This document shows, in pieces, positions 53,916-62,284 of a stretch of 64,000 nucleotides of DNA. Source of the stretch: Roseibium album. Its GTDB lineage: Bacteria > Pseudomonadota > Alphaproteobacteria > Rhizobiales > Stappiaceae. Positions within the stretch are counted from its first letter, which is position 1; every line of letters starts with the position of its first letter. The notes beneath the pieces were generated by a model that was not told where the DNA came from, ran no database searches, and was given only the letters and a program-made list of their open reading frames with translations. The position numbers and the translations under genes were made by a program. The DNA lies in contig NZ_CXWE01000004.1 in assembly GCF_001404515.1 (NCBI RefSeq), positions 1-64,000 on the forward strand, given 5' to 3'.

Positions 53916-54557
53916 TCACCTGGTTTGATTGGCCAACAGATAGCTTCGCCTGCCACGCATCAGCAGGTATGTCTCGACCAATATCGCATTTGGCATCCAA
54001 CACGCCCAACTGATGATCGGGTAGGCCACCTGAAATTCGGCGCCCAGTGCCATCGATGACCCCAGATAAACACGCAATGTTACCGCCGCAAAGGTCAAGG
54101 CAGCGGAACGGAGCATCCAGTCGCGATGCCTGGCAAACTGCCTTGTGAGCGCAAAATACAGCGCACCGAGTGTTGTCCAGAGCCAGACAACGGCCAACGA
54201 AGCAAATCCGGCACTCGCGAAAACACCGGCCGTTGAATGAAACGCCAGCTGAAAACCGGCAACACCGGAAATCACGACCGCCGCAACGTAGATCCGTCCA
54301 ACCCAACGGTGAAGCGAGGGGTGTTTGCGGCGCAATCCGGACATGAACTGAAACGGCATCAGAAAGAGAGCAACCGGTGCGACAGCGATATGCGCAAAGA
54401 GCGCCAGACTGTTTCCCGCCAAATTGTGTGAAACGAAATCCATGGCGATTTCCACACCGAGTGGAACAAACCTGTAGGAAACAAGCGCCACAAGAACCGA
54501 TGAAATGACGCTTGCCCAGAACGCAATACGGCCTGTTAGTTTCAAAACCTGTTCCAT
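53916..54557 (-). CDS. DUF2306 membrane protein
   Basis: 213-residue protein with about six to seven hydrophobic helices. HIAVAPVALFLMPFQF, HPSLHRWVGRIYV and FARHRDWMLRSAAL with conserved His match DUF2306, a family with cytochrome-like His positions and no assigned function. ATG 54557 has GGAGG in its leader; the promoter is flanked by two TetR operators and its -35 lies in one of them. Likely the regulated target of the divergent TetR. Confidence 0.83.
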   Translation of the reverse strand: MEQVLKLTGRIAFWASVISSVLVALVSYRFVPLGVEIAMDFVSHNLAGNSLALFAHIAVAPVALFLMPFQFMSGLRRKHPSLHRWVGRIYVAAVVISGVAGFQLAFHSTAGVFASAGFASLAVVWLWTTLGALYFALTRQFARHRDWMLRSAALTFAAVTLRVYLGSSMALGAEFQVAYPIISWACWMPNAILVETYLLMRGRRSYLLANQTR

Positions 54558-54570
54558 GCCTCTCCTCCAA

Positions 54571-54585
54571 CTTGACAGTGTCAAG
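54571..54585. promoter_or_regulatory. TetR operator, copy 1
   Basis: CTTGACAGTGTCAAG is a perfect 7-1-7 palindrome. It covers the expected transcription start of the DUF2306 gene (start codon 54557). Confidence 0.75.
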
Positions 54586-54611
54586 ATAAGATCAAACTTG
54601 ACACTGTCAAG
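54583..54611 (-). promoter_or_regulatory. Promoter of the DUF2306 gene
   Basis: Minus-strand TTGACA (54611 side, inside operator copy 2), 16-base spacer, then TATCTT at 54588-54583. A repressor on both operators would cover the -35 and the start point. Confidence 0.5.
54597..54611. promoter_or_regulatory. TetR operator, copy 2
   Basis: CTTGACACTGTCAAG, identical to copy 1 except for the central base, 26 bases away centre to centre. It ends 21 bases before the TetR start codon at 54633. Confidence 0.75.
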
Positions 54612-54632
54612 ACAATCGATGAAGACGGTCAC

Positions 54633-55244
54633 ATGGTGGATGAACAAACGACAAGGCGAAGAACGGATCGCGACCTGAAAACGGCACTGATTGACGCTGG
54701 TGTCGAGCTTCTGCGAATACGGGGGGCAGACGGCCTTTCGCTCCGAGAATGTGCTACGATGGCGGGAGTTTCACACGCCGCACCCGGCTATCATTTCAAG
54801 AACATAATGGGCCTTTCGACCGCGATCGCTGCGCGTGGCTTCCAGCTGTTTTGCGAGGCCATGACAAGACGGCTGGACGGGGCCGGTCCTTCCCCCCGGG
54901 ATCGCCTGTCTGCTATTTGCCACGGTTACATCGACTATGCGTCGGATCATCCAGCTTTGTTTCTGTTCATCTTTTCCGGACAGAAGTTCAATGAGGACGA
55001 CGAGTTTTTCTGCTCGCACTCCGAACGCGCATACGCCATCCTCCGGGAGGCTTGTGCACCTTTTGTCGCCTCCGGGACACCGAAAGAAGACATAGAGGTC
55101 CTGGTCTGGTCACTGGTCCACGGTTATTCCCAGCTTTCCATGACCCGCAAGAAGGAAAACCCCAAACTGGACCGGTCGTGGCCGGATTTTGACCAGCTCT
55201 TCAAGCATTTGGGTAAGGCGCTGACGCCGAACGACGAAACATGA
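54633..55244 (+). CDS. TetR-family regulator
   Basis: 203-residue regulator. HTH around residues 35-60 (LSLRECATMAGVSHAAPGYHF), and a C-terminal domain with SMTRKKENP near the end typical of TetR_C groups. Divergent from the DUF2306 gene with two perfect palindromes in the 75-base gap, so it should repress both. Ligand unknown. Confidence 0.9.
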   Translation: MVDEQTTRRRTDRDLKTALIDAGVELLRIRGADGLSLRECATMAGVSHAAPGYHFKNIMGLSTAIAARGFQLFCEAMTRRLDGAGPSPRDRLSAICHGYIDYASDHPALFLFIFSGQKFNEDDEFFCSHSERAYAILREACAPFVASGTPKEDIEVLVWSLVHGYSQLSMTRKKENPKLDRSWPDFDQLFKHLGKALTPNDET

Positions 55245-55270
55245 ACAGGCAGTTGGATGCCTTCATGCGA

Positions 55271-55705
55271 TCATAGCAGACAGAGTTCCGTCAGATCCTG
55301 GCGCATGGCGTCCGACATGGCTTTGGTCTCCGCGGCCAGCCGCATGTCCGCGGGTGCGTCATCCGCTTTCAGATACCGCCATCCCTGAAACGGGCGCCTC
55401 GGCTGGTATCTCGTGAGGATCAACCTTGGTTCGAGCACGAGGTCGCATCTCTTGATACCGGCATCGTCCGTGAAGGGACGAATATCGATCAGATGCTGGC
55501 GAACCTGGATCTTGCCCTTGATCACCCAATAGAGCGAACCGCCTTCCAGCAAATCGTCCTTGCGGGTCGGTACCATGCGCGTGGTGTGTGTCGTTACTTC
55601 CTCCAGCCCTGCCAACCGGGCCTGCTCGATCCGAAAATCGATCGAGGCCTGAAGAGATTCCGCGCTGTCGGCGCCGACACAGAGTTTCACCAGATGCAAC
55701 GTCAT
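55271..55705 (-). CDS. DUF1489 family protein
   Basis: 144-residue cytoplasmic protein conserved in alphaproteobacteria. Diagnostic sequences are MTLHLVKLCVGADS, THTTRMVPTRKDDLLEGGSLYWVIKG, and RRPFQGWRYLKADDAPAD. Function unknown. Single gene, convergent with the TetR gene. Confidence 0.88.
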   Translation of the reverse strand: MTLHLVKLCVGADSAESLQASIDFRIEQARLAGLEEVTTHTTRMVPTRKDDLLEGGSLYWVIKGKIQVRQHLIDIRPFTDDAGIKRCDLVLEPRLILTRYQPRRPFQGWRYLKADDAPADMRLAAETKAMSDAMRQDLTELCLL

Positions 55706-55826
55706 TCTTTTGACCTAGCAGGCCTGTCCGCGAGGTCAAGCTGGCATGAGTAAACGTCGGTGGATTGTGCACAGCTCCCCACATCAAAAACTTGCGTGCA
55801 ACTCGCGAACAGGGTTCTCTTTTAAG

Positions 55827-56711
55827 ATGGACGTGTTCGTAACCGGTGGCACCGGCCTGATCGGTGCAGCCGTTGTCAAAGAGTTGCTTTCCAAGGGGGC
55901 TCGTGTCATCGCTCTGGCGCGATCGGAGGCCGCCTCCGACAAGTTGCGCGCCTTCGGTGCCAGCGCTTTTCCCGGTGACCTGAAACACGCTGAAAGTTGG
56001 GTTGGCAGGGCAGCGTCCTGCGACGCAGTCATACACGCCGGTGCGACATTTGCAGCGGATATGGGCAGGATCGACCGACTTTCAATGCTGGCGCTCAAGC
56101 AGGCCACCAAGCACAGGAAACAACCCCTTAAGCTTATCTATACCGGAGGCATCTGGCTCTTTCCTTCCGTACAGGGCACACAGGCTATCACGGAAAAAAC
56201 CCCGTTTGCCCCCGTCCCTGCCTTCCGGTTCATGGCGGAAACCATCCGGACGCTGTCTCATGGCACGGATCTGAACCTTGTGGTGATCCACCCGGCTCTC
56301 GTCTGCAGCAGGTTATCAGGACCGATCGCCGAAATGACGGAAGCACTGAAGGCAGGCAGACCATTCAGGACGCGCGCGGCCTCCGAGACGCTTTGGCCGC
56401 TTGTCGAGGCAAACGATCTGGCAGCGCTCTACGTTCTGGCACTCCGGCAGGCCCGTTTCAGAATGACATTGATGGCAAGCAGCATATCCGGCATTTCGGT
56501 TCGTCATCTGGCTGCCCACATTTCGGCCCGGCACGGTCTGCCCCTGGAAATCGAGACGGTTCAGGCCGACAAGGCCGTTCCTCCGGAAACGGACTGGAGC
56601 GCCGGCTACGCGTTGTCCCAAAAAATCGATGTCACCCAGACAACTCGGGCAACCGGCTGGCAACCGGAGCATTCCACGATCGAGGACATGGTCGTTTCTC
56701 TGTCGAGATAG
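55827..56711 (+). CDS. NAD-dependent epimerase/dehydratase family protein
   Basis: 294-residue extended SDR. The Rossmann motif MDVFVTGGTGLIGAAVVKEL (1-20) defines the start at 55827; the upstream ATG 55746 adds non-family residues. The catalytic YxxxK is not obvious: LKLIYTGGIWLFPS and FRFMAETIR occupy the region, so it may belong to an atypical (NAD-binding only) subgroup. Substrate unknown. Confidence 0.8.
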   Translation: MDVFVTGGTGLIGAAVVKELLSKGARVIALARSEAASDKLRAFGASAFPGDLKHAESWVGRAASCDAVIHAGATFAADMGRIDRLSMLALKQATKHRKQPLKLIYTGGIWLFPSVQGTQAITEKTPFAPVPAFRFMAETIRTLSHGTDLNLVVIHPALVCSRLSGPIAEMTEALKAGRPFRTRAASETLWPLVEANDLAALYVLALRQARFRMTLMASSISGISVRHLAAHISARHGLPLEIETVQADKAVPPETDWSAGYALSQKIDVTQTTRATGWQPEHSTIEDMVVSLSR

Positions 56712-56811
56712 CGGTGCAGCAATCTAAAGTGCTGCCGGGCGGGTTTTCGGGCCAACACTTTCTAAATATGTCACACACTATCGTGCGCCGGACACCAATC
56801 TGGAGCCGTGC

Positions 56812-57366
56812 ATGGCAAGACATATCGCGACCATTCTGGCTTTCCTGTTTCTGGTGATCCCGACAAGTGCCCAGCCGGAATTGCCGGTGGGCCAATTCAG
56901 GATCATCAATACCGCTGCCTTCATGGAGCTCGATGGAACCCGAACGGCAATTGACACAGGCTTGCGTGGCGGCACGGTCGACATTGGTTTTCCGGCCGAC
57001 GGATCGCTGATCCTGACCCTCGGCGGCACGAGAATAGAGCTCTTTCCTCTTGAGGCGGGTCTTGCCGGCCTCGCCTGGGATGCTGACGGCACAAGTCTGT
57101 TGCGTTGGAGCGATATTGAAGCAATGAACCCGTCCTGGTCTCCGCGGGATATCCCGTCCTGGGGTGCGGAACTGGCCTGGCCAGACCTCGGACTGGCACG
57201 TTTGGTGATGATGCCATTTGGAAATTCGGGGTATTCCGGGCTCCTGATCAGTTATCCCGGCAATCGCACGGTGGTTCGCCAAGTGGAGTTTCGTCAGGTA
57301 TTCGGTCCACAGAACCGGCCGAACTCTTCACCGACAAACGCTGCAGGTGCTTCAAATCGTTATTGA
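56812..57366 (+). CDS. Hypothetical secreted protein
   Basis: 184 residues with a signal peptide (IATILAFLFLVIPTSA). The mature part is beta-rich with many Gly and Trp (GGTVDIGFPADGSLILTLGG, WSDIEAMNPSW). No Cys pair or catalytic motif. No family recognised. Starts 100 bases after the epimerase gene. Confidence 0.6.
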   Translation: MARHIATILAFLFLVIPTSAQPELPVGQFRIINTAAFMELDGTRTAIDTGLRGGTVDIGFPADGSLILTLGGTRIELFPLEAGLAGLAWDADGTSLLRWSDIEAMNPSWSPRDIPSWGAELAWPDLGLARLVMMPFGNSGYSGLLISYPGNRTVVRQVEFRQVFGPQNRPNSSPTNAAGASNRY

Positions 57367-57373
57367 AATGAAA

Positions 57374-57398
57374 AAGGCGCAGCCATCGGCTGCGCCTT
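57374..57398 (-). terminator. Terminator of the small membrane protein gene
   Basis: AAGGCGCAGCC/GGCTGCGCCTT, an 11-bp perfect stem with ATC loop; on the minus strand it continues TTTTTCATTTC. It may also stop the plus-strand gene ending at 57366. Confidence 0.8.
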
Positions 57399-57421
57399 CA
57401 ATTGAAAACGTCCCGCTGGCC

Positions 57422-57556
57422 CTACTTGGCAACGGCGACGGCTTGTTGCGCGCTTTCCACATCGTTGAAAAGGAGGATCATCGTCAAGGCGACACCTACC
57501 GCAGCGACAGTCCAAAGAGTGACGCTCCAACAAGACTTCTGCACGTTTTCGTCCAT
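57422..57556 (-). CDS. Small single-helix membrane protein (44 aa)
   Basis: MDENVQKSCWSVTLW then a hydrophobic helix (about residues 12-30, TLWTVAAVGVALTMILLF) and a short hydrophilic end. AGGGA lies 4-5 bases before the ATG, and a strong terminator with T-run follows 23 bases after the stop, so it has the layout of a real monocistronic gene. No known family; the helix and short tail suggest a membrane regulator or stress protein. Confidence 0.5.
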   Translation of the reverse strand: MDENVQKSCWSVTLWTVAAVGVALTMILLFNDVESAQQAVAVAK

Positions 57557-57763
57557 AAAATCCCTACACTTGTTCTCAGACGCCAGTCCCCTGCAAATTG
57601 AAATATGGCGCCATTGGGGCGAGGAGGTAAACGATCCCTTACCATTTCGCAAGCGCAAAAAAGGAGCAGCTGCCCCCTGAATTTTGCAGATCAGAAAACC
57701 TTTCATTTTTTCAGCCGCTTATGCTTTTTTAAAAATGCTCTGTTTCCAAAAGAAAGTCATTGC

Positions 57764-58486
57764 ATGCACGCACTTTCGTACCTGGACCTTGCCGCGGCCG
57801 CGTGGTTTCTTGTCGCCTGGTTCGGCTTCAGCCTGATTGTCGACATCAGTCCCCTGCGCACCAGAACCCTGTCGGCCGTGATGGACGAGTACCGCCGCAG
57901 CTGGATGATCGCCATGAGCAAGCGCGAGGTTCGCATCATGGACACTTCCATCATGACCGGACTGCAGCAGGGAACAGCCTTTTTCGCGTCTACAGCGCTC
58001 CTCGCGATTGGAGGCGGTTTTGCCCTTTTGGAAGCGACCGATCGCATCGTTCAGATTACAGGCGATTTATCGATACCGGTCGAAAGCAGCCGTGCGCTGT
58101 GGGAAATCAAGGTCCTGGGGCTGATGCTCATATTCGCCTACAGCTTCTTCAAATTCGGCTGGGCCTACCGGCTCTTCAACTATGCAAGCATTGTCATGGG
58201 CGCCGTTCCGGAGAAGGGTAACGCGGGTGAAAACGAAATTCGGCAAATGGCCGTTCAGGCCGGAGACCTGAATGTATTGGCCGGCCGTCATTTCAATCGC
58301 GGCCAAAGAGCCCTGTTCTTTGCAATCGGATTTCTTGGCTGGTTCGCGGGCCCGTTCGTCTTTGCCGTCACCACGCTGGCCGTGCTTCTGGTATTGCTTC
58401 GTCGTCAGTTCGTGTCCCGTGCCAGGGTTGCCGTGTTGTCAGGGCAGTATCCCAGCTTGTCCCCCCTGAGCAAATCAGGCGAGTAG
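57764..58486 (+). CDS. DUF599 membrane protein
   Basis: 240-residue protein with about four hydrophobic helices (residues 4-25, 66-90, 109-130, 185-210). Family sequences include RRSWMIAMSKREVRIMDTSIMTG and FKFGWAYRLFNYASIVMG. The ATG at 57764 is chosen; upstream frame is not family-like. Function unknown. Its 3' end overlaps the convergent cyclase gene by 82 bases. Confidence 0.85.
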   Translation: MHALSYLDLAAAAWFLVAWFGFSLIVDISPLRTRTLSAVMDEYRRSWMIAMSKREVRIMDTSIMTGLQQGTAFFASTALLAIGGGFALLEATDRIVQITGDLSIPVESSRALWEIKVLGLMLIFAYSFFKFGWAYRLFNYASIVMGAVPEKGNAGENEIRQMAVQAGDLNVLAGRHFNRGQRALFFAIGFLGWFAGPFVFAVTTLAVLLVLLRRQFVSRARVAVLSGQYPSLSPLSKSGE

Positions 58487-59652
58487 ACCGAAACCGGATC
58501 GTCAAAGCCCTTGACCTGATAGCGACCGAACAGGCCCGACCGGCAGCCCATGATGTCTGACAACGCGTCGGAGACGAGAACTTCACGATGAAGGTCCTTG
58601 GCAAGCTCCGCAATTCGGGCTGCCAGATTGACGACCGGACCGACCACCGTGAAATCGAGCCGTGTTTCACTGCCGACATTGCCATAAAAGACATCACCGG
58701 CATGCAGTGCAATTCCAACGCTCAAGTCTGGGGTCTGGGCACATTTGTTAGACCGGTTTATCTCGTCGATCCGGCCAAGCGTGTCACGCGCTGCAAGCAG
58801 AGCACGCCTGGCGGCATCACGAGCTTCCTCTTCGGTCTCGTAAGGAAAGATTGCCATGACTTCATCGCCGATGAACTTGAGCACTTCTCCACCATGCGCT
58901 TCGACAGCGGCAGTCATGGCACCAAAATACTTGTTCAGGAAATTCACGATCATGTCGGCAGGAAGCGTGTTGGACAATCGCGTGAAACCGCGAATATCGG
59001 CAAAGCTTACGACGGCCTTGATCCACTCTCCCTGTCCGCGTCGCGTTGTTCCGTCGAGAACCTTCGACCCCGCACGCGGACCGACATAGGTATCCAGAAC
59101 CGTTTCCGCGGTTCTTCGGAGCGTTTTCAGTTCACACACCAGTGCAAGTGGACGGATAAGGGATTCAAAAACGCTTATGTGCCCGGACCTGAAGCCGCCC
59201 GGCGCCTTGGTCGCAAAGCTTGCGACCTTGACTGATCCGTCCGAAAACGGCATCGGCAACGCGATATAGTCCGTGTACCCTTCATCGCGGAGGTCAATCG
59301 CGACCGGAAACTCTTCTGCTTCCTCGGGACGCTCCGAAATCCGGACCCTCACGGCCTGATTGGTTTGATGAACGCGTTGGATCGGACTGCTCTGATAGTC
59401 TTCGTCCGAGCTGTTGTCGGCAGTATAGAGCCGAAGCTCCTTGGTACCGTCACTGGCCCAGACCGAAGCCTCAGCCCTCACGTTGGGGTGCACCACCCAT
59501 ATTCCGGTGGTCGCCCTGTCGACCGGCACATTCCCGTCGCGCAGGCGCGCAGCCATTTCACTTACAATTTCCAGCGTATCATTGAGATACGACGCATCAC
59601 TATAGAGCCACTGTACGACGTCTGCCGCGACTATCGGCGCTTCAAGGACCAT
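58405..59652 (-). CDS. Class III adenylate/guanylate cyclase
   Basis: 415-residue cytoplasmic protein. Residues 1-190 are a sensor-like region (possibly GAF-like; APGGFRSGHISVFESLIRPLALVCE links to the catalytic part). The cyclase domain (about 205-390) has metal-binding Asp in SFADIRGFTRL and FIGDEVMAIFP, substrate-determining Lys in EVLKFIGDE, and VGPVVNLAAR with transition-state Asn/Arg, consistent with cAMP synthesis. A second cyclase lies 3 kb away. The ATG 59652 (MVLEAPIVAADV) is preferred to 59730. Confidence 0.85.
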   Translation of the reverse strand: MVLEAPIVAADVVQWLYSDASYLNDTLEIVSEMAARLRDGNVPVDRATTGIWVVHPNVRAEASVWASDGTKELRLYTADNSSDEDYQSSPIQRVHQTNQAVRVRISERPEEAEEFPVAIDLRDEGYTDYIALPMPFSDGSVKVASFATKAPGGFRSGHISVFESLIRPLALVCELKTLRRTAETVLDTYVGPRAGSKVLDGTTRRGQGEWIKAVVSFADIRGFTRLSNTLPADMIVNFLNKYFGAMTAAVEAHGGEVLKFIGDEVMAIFPYETEEEARDAARRALLAARDTLGRIDEINRSNKCAQTPDLSVGIALHAGDVFYGNVGSETRLDFTVVGPVVNLAARIAELAKDLHREVLVSDALSDIMGCRSGLFGRYQVKGFDDPVSVYSPDLLRGDKLGYCPDNTATLARDTN

Positions 59653-59755
59653 CTGCCCACGTCCTTTTTGTTCCCTGAGACACCCATCATATGGTGCATT
59701 GCGGCGGACAGTAAAAGAGGTGATTTTCAACCAGTGTTAACGGTCCGGGCAATCT

Positions 59756-60559
59756 TTAGGATTTTGGTTCTGGAAAAAGTGACGCACTGCGCCCCGTCAA
59801 CCGGTAGACAACAAGCCCAATCCACTCCCTGAATGCCAGATCAAACCGTCTCAACCCTTTCGAAACGCCTGAAAATCCAAGCATTCTGTCCGCTTCTCCA
59901 CGAGTTCTGTAGTCGACTGGATAGGCAGTCAGGCCAGTCCAGCCTGCTCTTTCGAATACACCCATTGCTCTTGGCATATGATAGGCGGACGTTACCAGAA
60001 GCCAGCTTTGTTCAGGTTGGGGATCGACAAGCACCTTTGTTAGTACGGCGTTTTCCCAGGTATTTCTGGACTCGTCCTCCAGTATGATTCTGTCCGCCGG
60101 AATACCAAAGTCCTCGAACAATCTGGCAGCCCCTTCTGCTTCGGTCGCCTGTGATGCGACGATGAAGCCCTGCCCCCCGGTATGAATCACGACGGCTTTC
60201 GGAATCTGGGAAGCCAACCGCGCAGTAATGGTGATTCTCTCGCCGGACGTCGTCAGGGCCGTATCCCCGCGTGCTCCGGTGACAATGGTATCGACGGCGC
60301 CACCCAACACTATGATTCCATCAAATCCCTCAACGCTCGCAGGCCGTGGAAACCGCTCTTCGAGCGGCAGGATGATCCAGTTGGCCACCGGGGAAATTCC
60401 GCACACAGCCAACGCTACAACACCGAACCACGCCAGGCGGATACCGGTTTTTCGTCGGATGCCAAGTGCGGCAACTGACAATCCGAGCAATGCAAGTACA
60501 ATGAAAAAGTTGGAAGGCTGGATAAAAAAGTAACCGACTTTTGCAAGATAAAAAAACAT
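59756..60559 (-). CDS. DUF218/YdcF-family membrane protein (ElyC-like)
   Basis: 267-residue protein with two N-terminal helices (about 13-36, 44-62) and a DUF218 domain: DGIIVLGGAVD, HTGGQGF, LEDESRNTWENAVLTK, VTSAYHMPRAMGVFE. E. coli ElyC of this family influences envelope biogenesis. Followed by about 100 bases to the cyclase gene in the same direction. Confidence 0.85.
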   Translation of the reverse strand: MFFYLAKVGYFFIQPSNFFIVLALLGLSVAALGIRRKTGIRLAWFGVVALAVCGISPVANWIILPLEERFPRPASVEGFDGIIVLGGAVDTIVTGARGDTALTTSGERITITARLASQIPKAVVIHTGGQGFIVASQATEAEGAARLFEDFGIPADRIILEDESRNTWENAVLTKVLVDPQPEQSWLLVTSAYHMPRAMGVFERAGWTGLTAYPVDYRTRGEADRMLGFSGVSKGLRRFDLAFREWIGLVVYRLTGRSASLFPEPKS

Positions 60560-61004
60560 GAAATTAGCTCACGGCGTTCATTTTTCAGCAAAAATATGAG
60601 TATCTTAAAGTAGACGATTTTATGGCCAAATTGTCCACGGAAACAGAACTTCCAAAAAAGTTTTCCAACAAAGAATTCAAGGAAATAATTTCCCCAAGTG
60701 CAAATTAACGCTTATCAATATTAAAAATAATACATAATTTTTCGCGATATGCTCACTTTTATTCGAGATTTCGACGACCACATTACCGAAACAAATCTGT
60801 AATTCGAACGTAACAATATGCGGCGATGCTACCGCCGTTTTCCCACAATCGGGTCAATCCGGCGGAGGAAAAACACTCATTTTTGCTGTGAGTTATAATT
60901 GTCGGTTTTCACAAAGGTGATAACCGTGATCAAGGTCACAGGGGCGTGAACGGAACTGCGGCATTCTGTGTTCATCGTTGAAAGGCACAGTCGAGGGTAT
61001 CCAA
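60560..61004. promoter_or_regulatory. AT-rich promoter region of the globin-like gene
   Basis: 445 bases without a supported ORF. A TATAAT lies at 60894-60899 without a clear -35. GTGA-TCAAGG-TCAC at 60926-60939 fits the CRP/FNR-type GTGA-N6-TCAC core. ACTCA-N9-TGAGT around 60873-60893 is a further inverted repeat. Confidence 0.45.
60926..60939. promoter_or_regulatory. CRP/FNR-type site candidate
   Basis: GTGATCAAGGTCAC, followed by A, matches nine of ten positions of TGTGA-N6-TCACA. It is 66 bases before the globin-like start and about 27 bases downstream of a TATAAT, where a bound protein would tend to repress. Two cyclase genes nearby make cAMP control conceivable (inference). Confidence 0.4.
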
Positions 61005-61409
61005 ATGACACTCTATATGAAACTCGGTGGACGCGAAGCGGTCGTCAGATCAATGCCACGCTTGCAGGCGCGGCTGGAGCAGGACCCCTGTTTCGATGTC
61101 ACAATGTTCCGTCAGGAGTTTGAGCACTCCGACGACCTGACCGAATTCCTGATCTTTCTTGCCGGTGGAGCCCCGTTCTACGATGGCAAGCCGGTTTGTG
61201 AACTCCTGTCACCCATCTGTACTTGCACGGATGTGTACGAGCGTTTTGTCGACCACCTGGTCGTCGTGTTTTTTGCCGGCAGCAGAAATGAAAATGATGA
61301 AGCCGAGTTCCGCAGTTTGATGGACGCCTTGCAGCCCCAGGTTCTGGATCCGAGGCCTGTCGACCCGATCATGGTCTATTCAGTTGAGCAGGAACTCATC
61401 AGCGCTTAA
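61005..61409 (+). CDS. Truncated-hemoglobin-like protein lacking the proximal histidine
   Basis: 134-residue protein with the outline of a truncated (2-on-2) globin: LYMKLGGREAVVRSM at helix A/B, FLAGGAPFYDGKP before helix F, and FVDHLVVVFF in helix G. In the F helix the aligned proximal-His position is Leu (L67/L68); the segment 65-74 reads CELLSPICTC, with three Cys and no His. Heme binding in the usual way is therefore unlikely. ATG 61005 with GAGGG upstream is used. The preceding gap has a CRP/FNR-like box. Confidence 0.65.
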   Translation: MTLYMKLGGREAVVRSMPRLQARLEQDPCFDVTMFRQEFEHSDDLTEFLIFLAGGAPFYDGKPVCELLSPICTCTDVYERFVDHLVVVFFAGSRNENDEAEFRSLMDALQPQVLDPRPVDPIMVYSVEQELISA

Positions 61410-61434
61410 CAGCGCGCGGTAGTATCTCGTAACA

Positions 61435-61464
61435 AAAACGCCGGCGATCCAGCGCCGGCGTTTT
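61435..61464. terminator. Bidirectional terminator between globin-like and clpP-type genes
   Basis: AAAACGCCGGCG (61435-61446) pairs with CGCCGGCGTTTT (61453-61464) around ATCCAG. Both strands have a T-run, so it ends both convergent transcripts. Confidence 0.85.
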
Positions 61465-61484
61465 GTTCTCGAAATGGACGATTG

Positions 61485-62099
61485 TCAGCCCAGTTCTTCG
61501 ACACTCGTAACGACTTTGCCCACAAGGCCGTATTCGATGCCTTCTTCCGGGCTCATCCAGTAGTCGCGGTCCGTATCTTTTTCAATTCGTTCAATCGGTT
61601 GACCGGTCGCATCGGCGAAAATCTTGTTGAGTCGATCCCGCATCTTGATGATTTCCTTGGCCTGGATCTCGATATCCGTTGCCATGCCGCCGGCTCCACC
61701 GGACGGTTGATGCAGGAGGAAGCGGGTATTGGGTGTGCAGAACCGCTTGTCCTTGGGAACTGACACGTAGATCAATGCACCGGCACTTGCCACCCATCCC
61801 ATGCCGAGAATGCGCACTTCGGGTGCGATGAACTTGATCGTGTCATGGATCATGTCACCTGATTCAACGTGCCCGCCCGGAGAAGAAACGATCACCGTGA
61901 TCGGATCATTGGAGACCTGTGCAAGGGCCAGAAGGCGCGCACAAACATCGCGCGCCATGTCCTGGCTCACTGGTCCGGTAATCAGAACAGTTCGCGCTTC
62001 AAACAGGTGCTTGTCGACCTGAATTGACGGCTGGCCCTTGGATTTGTCCTCATCGTCATCGTCGAGGCGTGCTGGCACCGGGGTCGAATAGTTTTTCAT
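61485..62099 (-). CDS. ClpP-type serine protease (paralogue)
   Basis: 204-residue ClpP-like peptidase with the triad S105 ([10 protein letters not shown]), H130 (FLLHQPSGG) and D179 (DTDRDYW). It differs from housekeeping ClpP around the Ser (VASAGA rather than AASMGA), and starts with an acidic stretch ([10 protein letters not shown]). There is no clpX or trigger factor gene next to it, so it is probably a second ClpP-family protein rather than the main one; whether it pairs with the nearby-coded ClpA is unknown. ATG 62099 is used. Confidence 0.85.
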   Translation of the reverse strand: MKNYSTPVPARLDDDDEDKSKGQPSIQVDKHLFEARTVLITGPVSQDMARDVCARLLALAQVSNDPITVIVSSPGGHVESGDMIHDTIKFIAPEVRILGMGWVASAGALIYVSVPKDKRFCTPNTRFLLHQPSGGAGGMATDIEIQAKEIIKMRDRLNKIFADATGQPIERIEKDTDRDYWMSPEEGIEYGLVGKVVTSVEELG

Positions 62100-62284
62100 G
62101 CGCAGGATTAAGCTCCCTTGGCTGTTGCACCGGCCGGGCCGGCTGATTGAAGGGCTGGCGAAAAGACAAACGCCATGCCTGTTTGGTCCATGTGTAAGCG
62201 AAGTGGCGGTTCCTCGCAAACCTTGAAAATCTGAATAGCGCGATAAGAGTTATCAAATCGGGAACAAGGGTCCATGCGCGCCGG

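Noticed and set aside
60873-60893. ACTCA-N9-TGAGT inverted repeat near the globin-like promoter
   Set aside because: Only five base pairs and not repeated; chance occurrence is likely.
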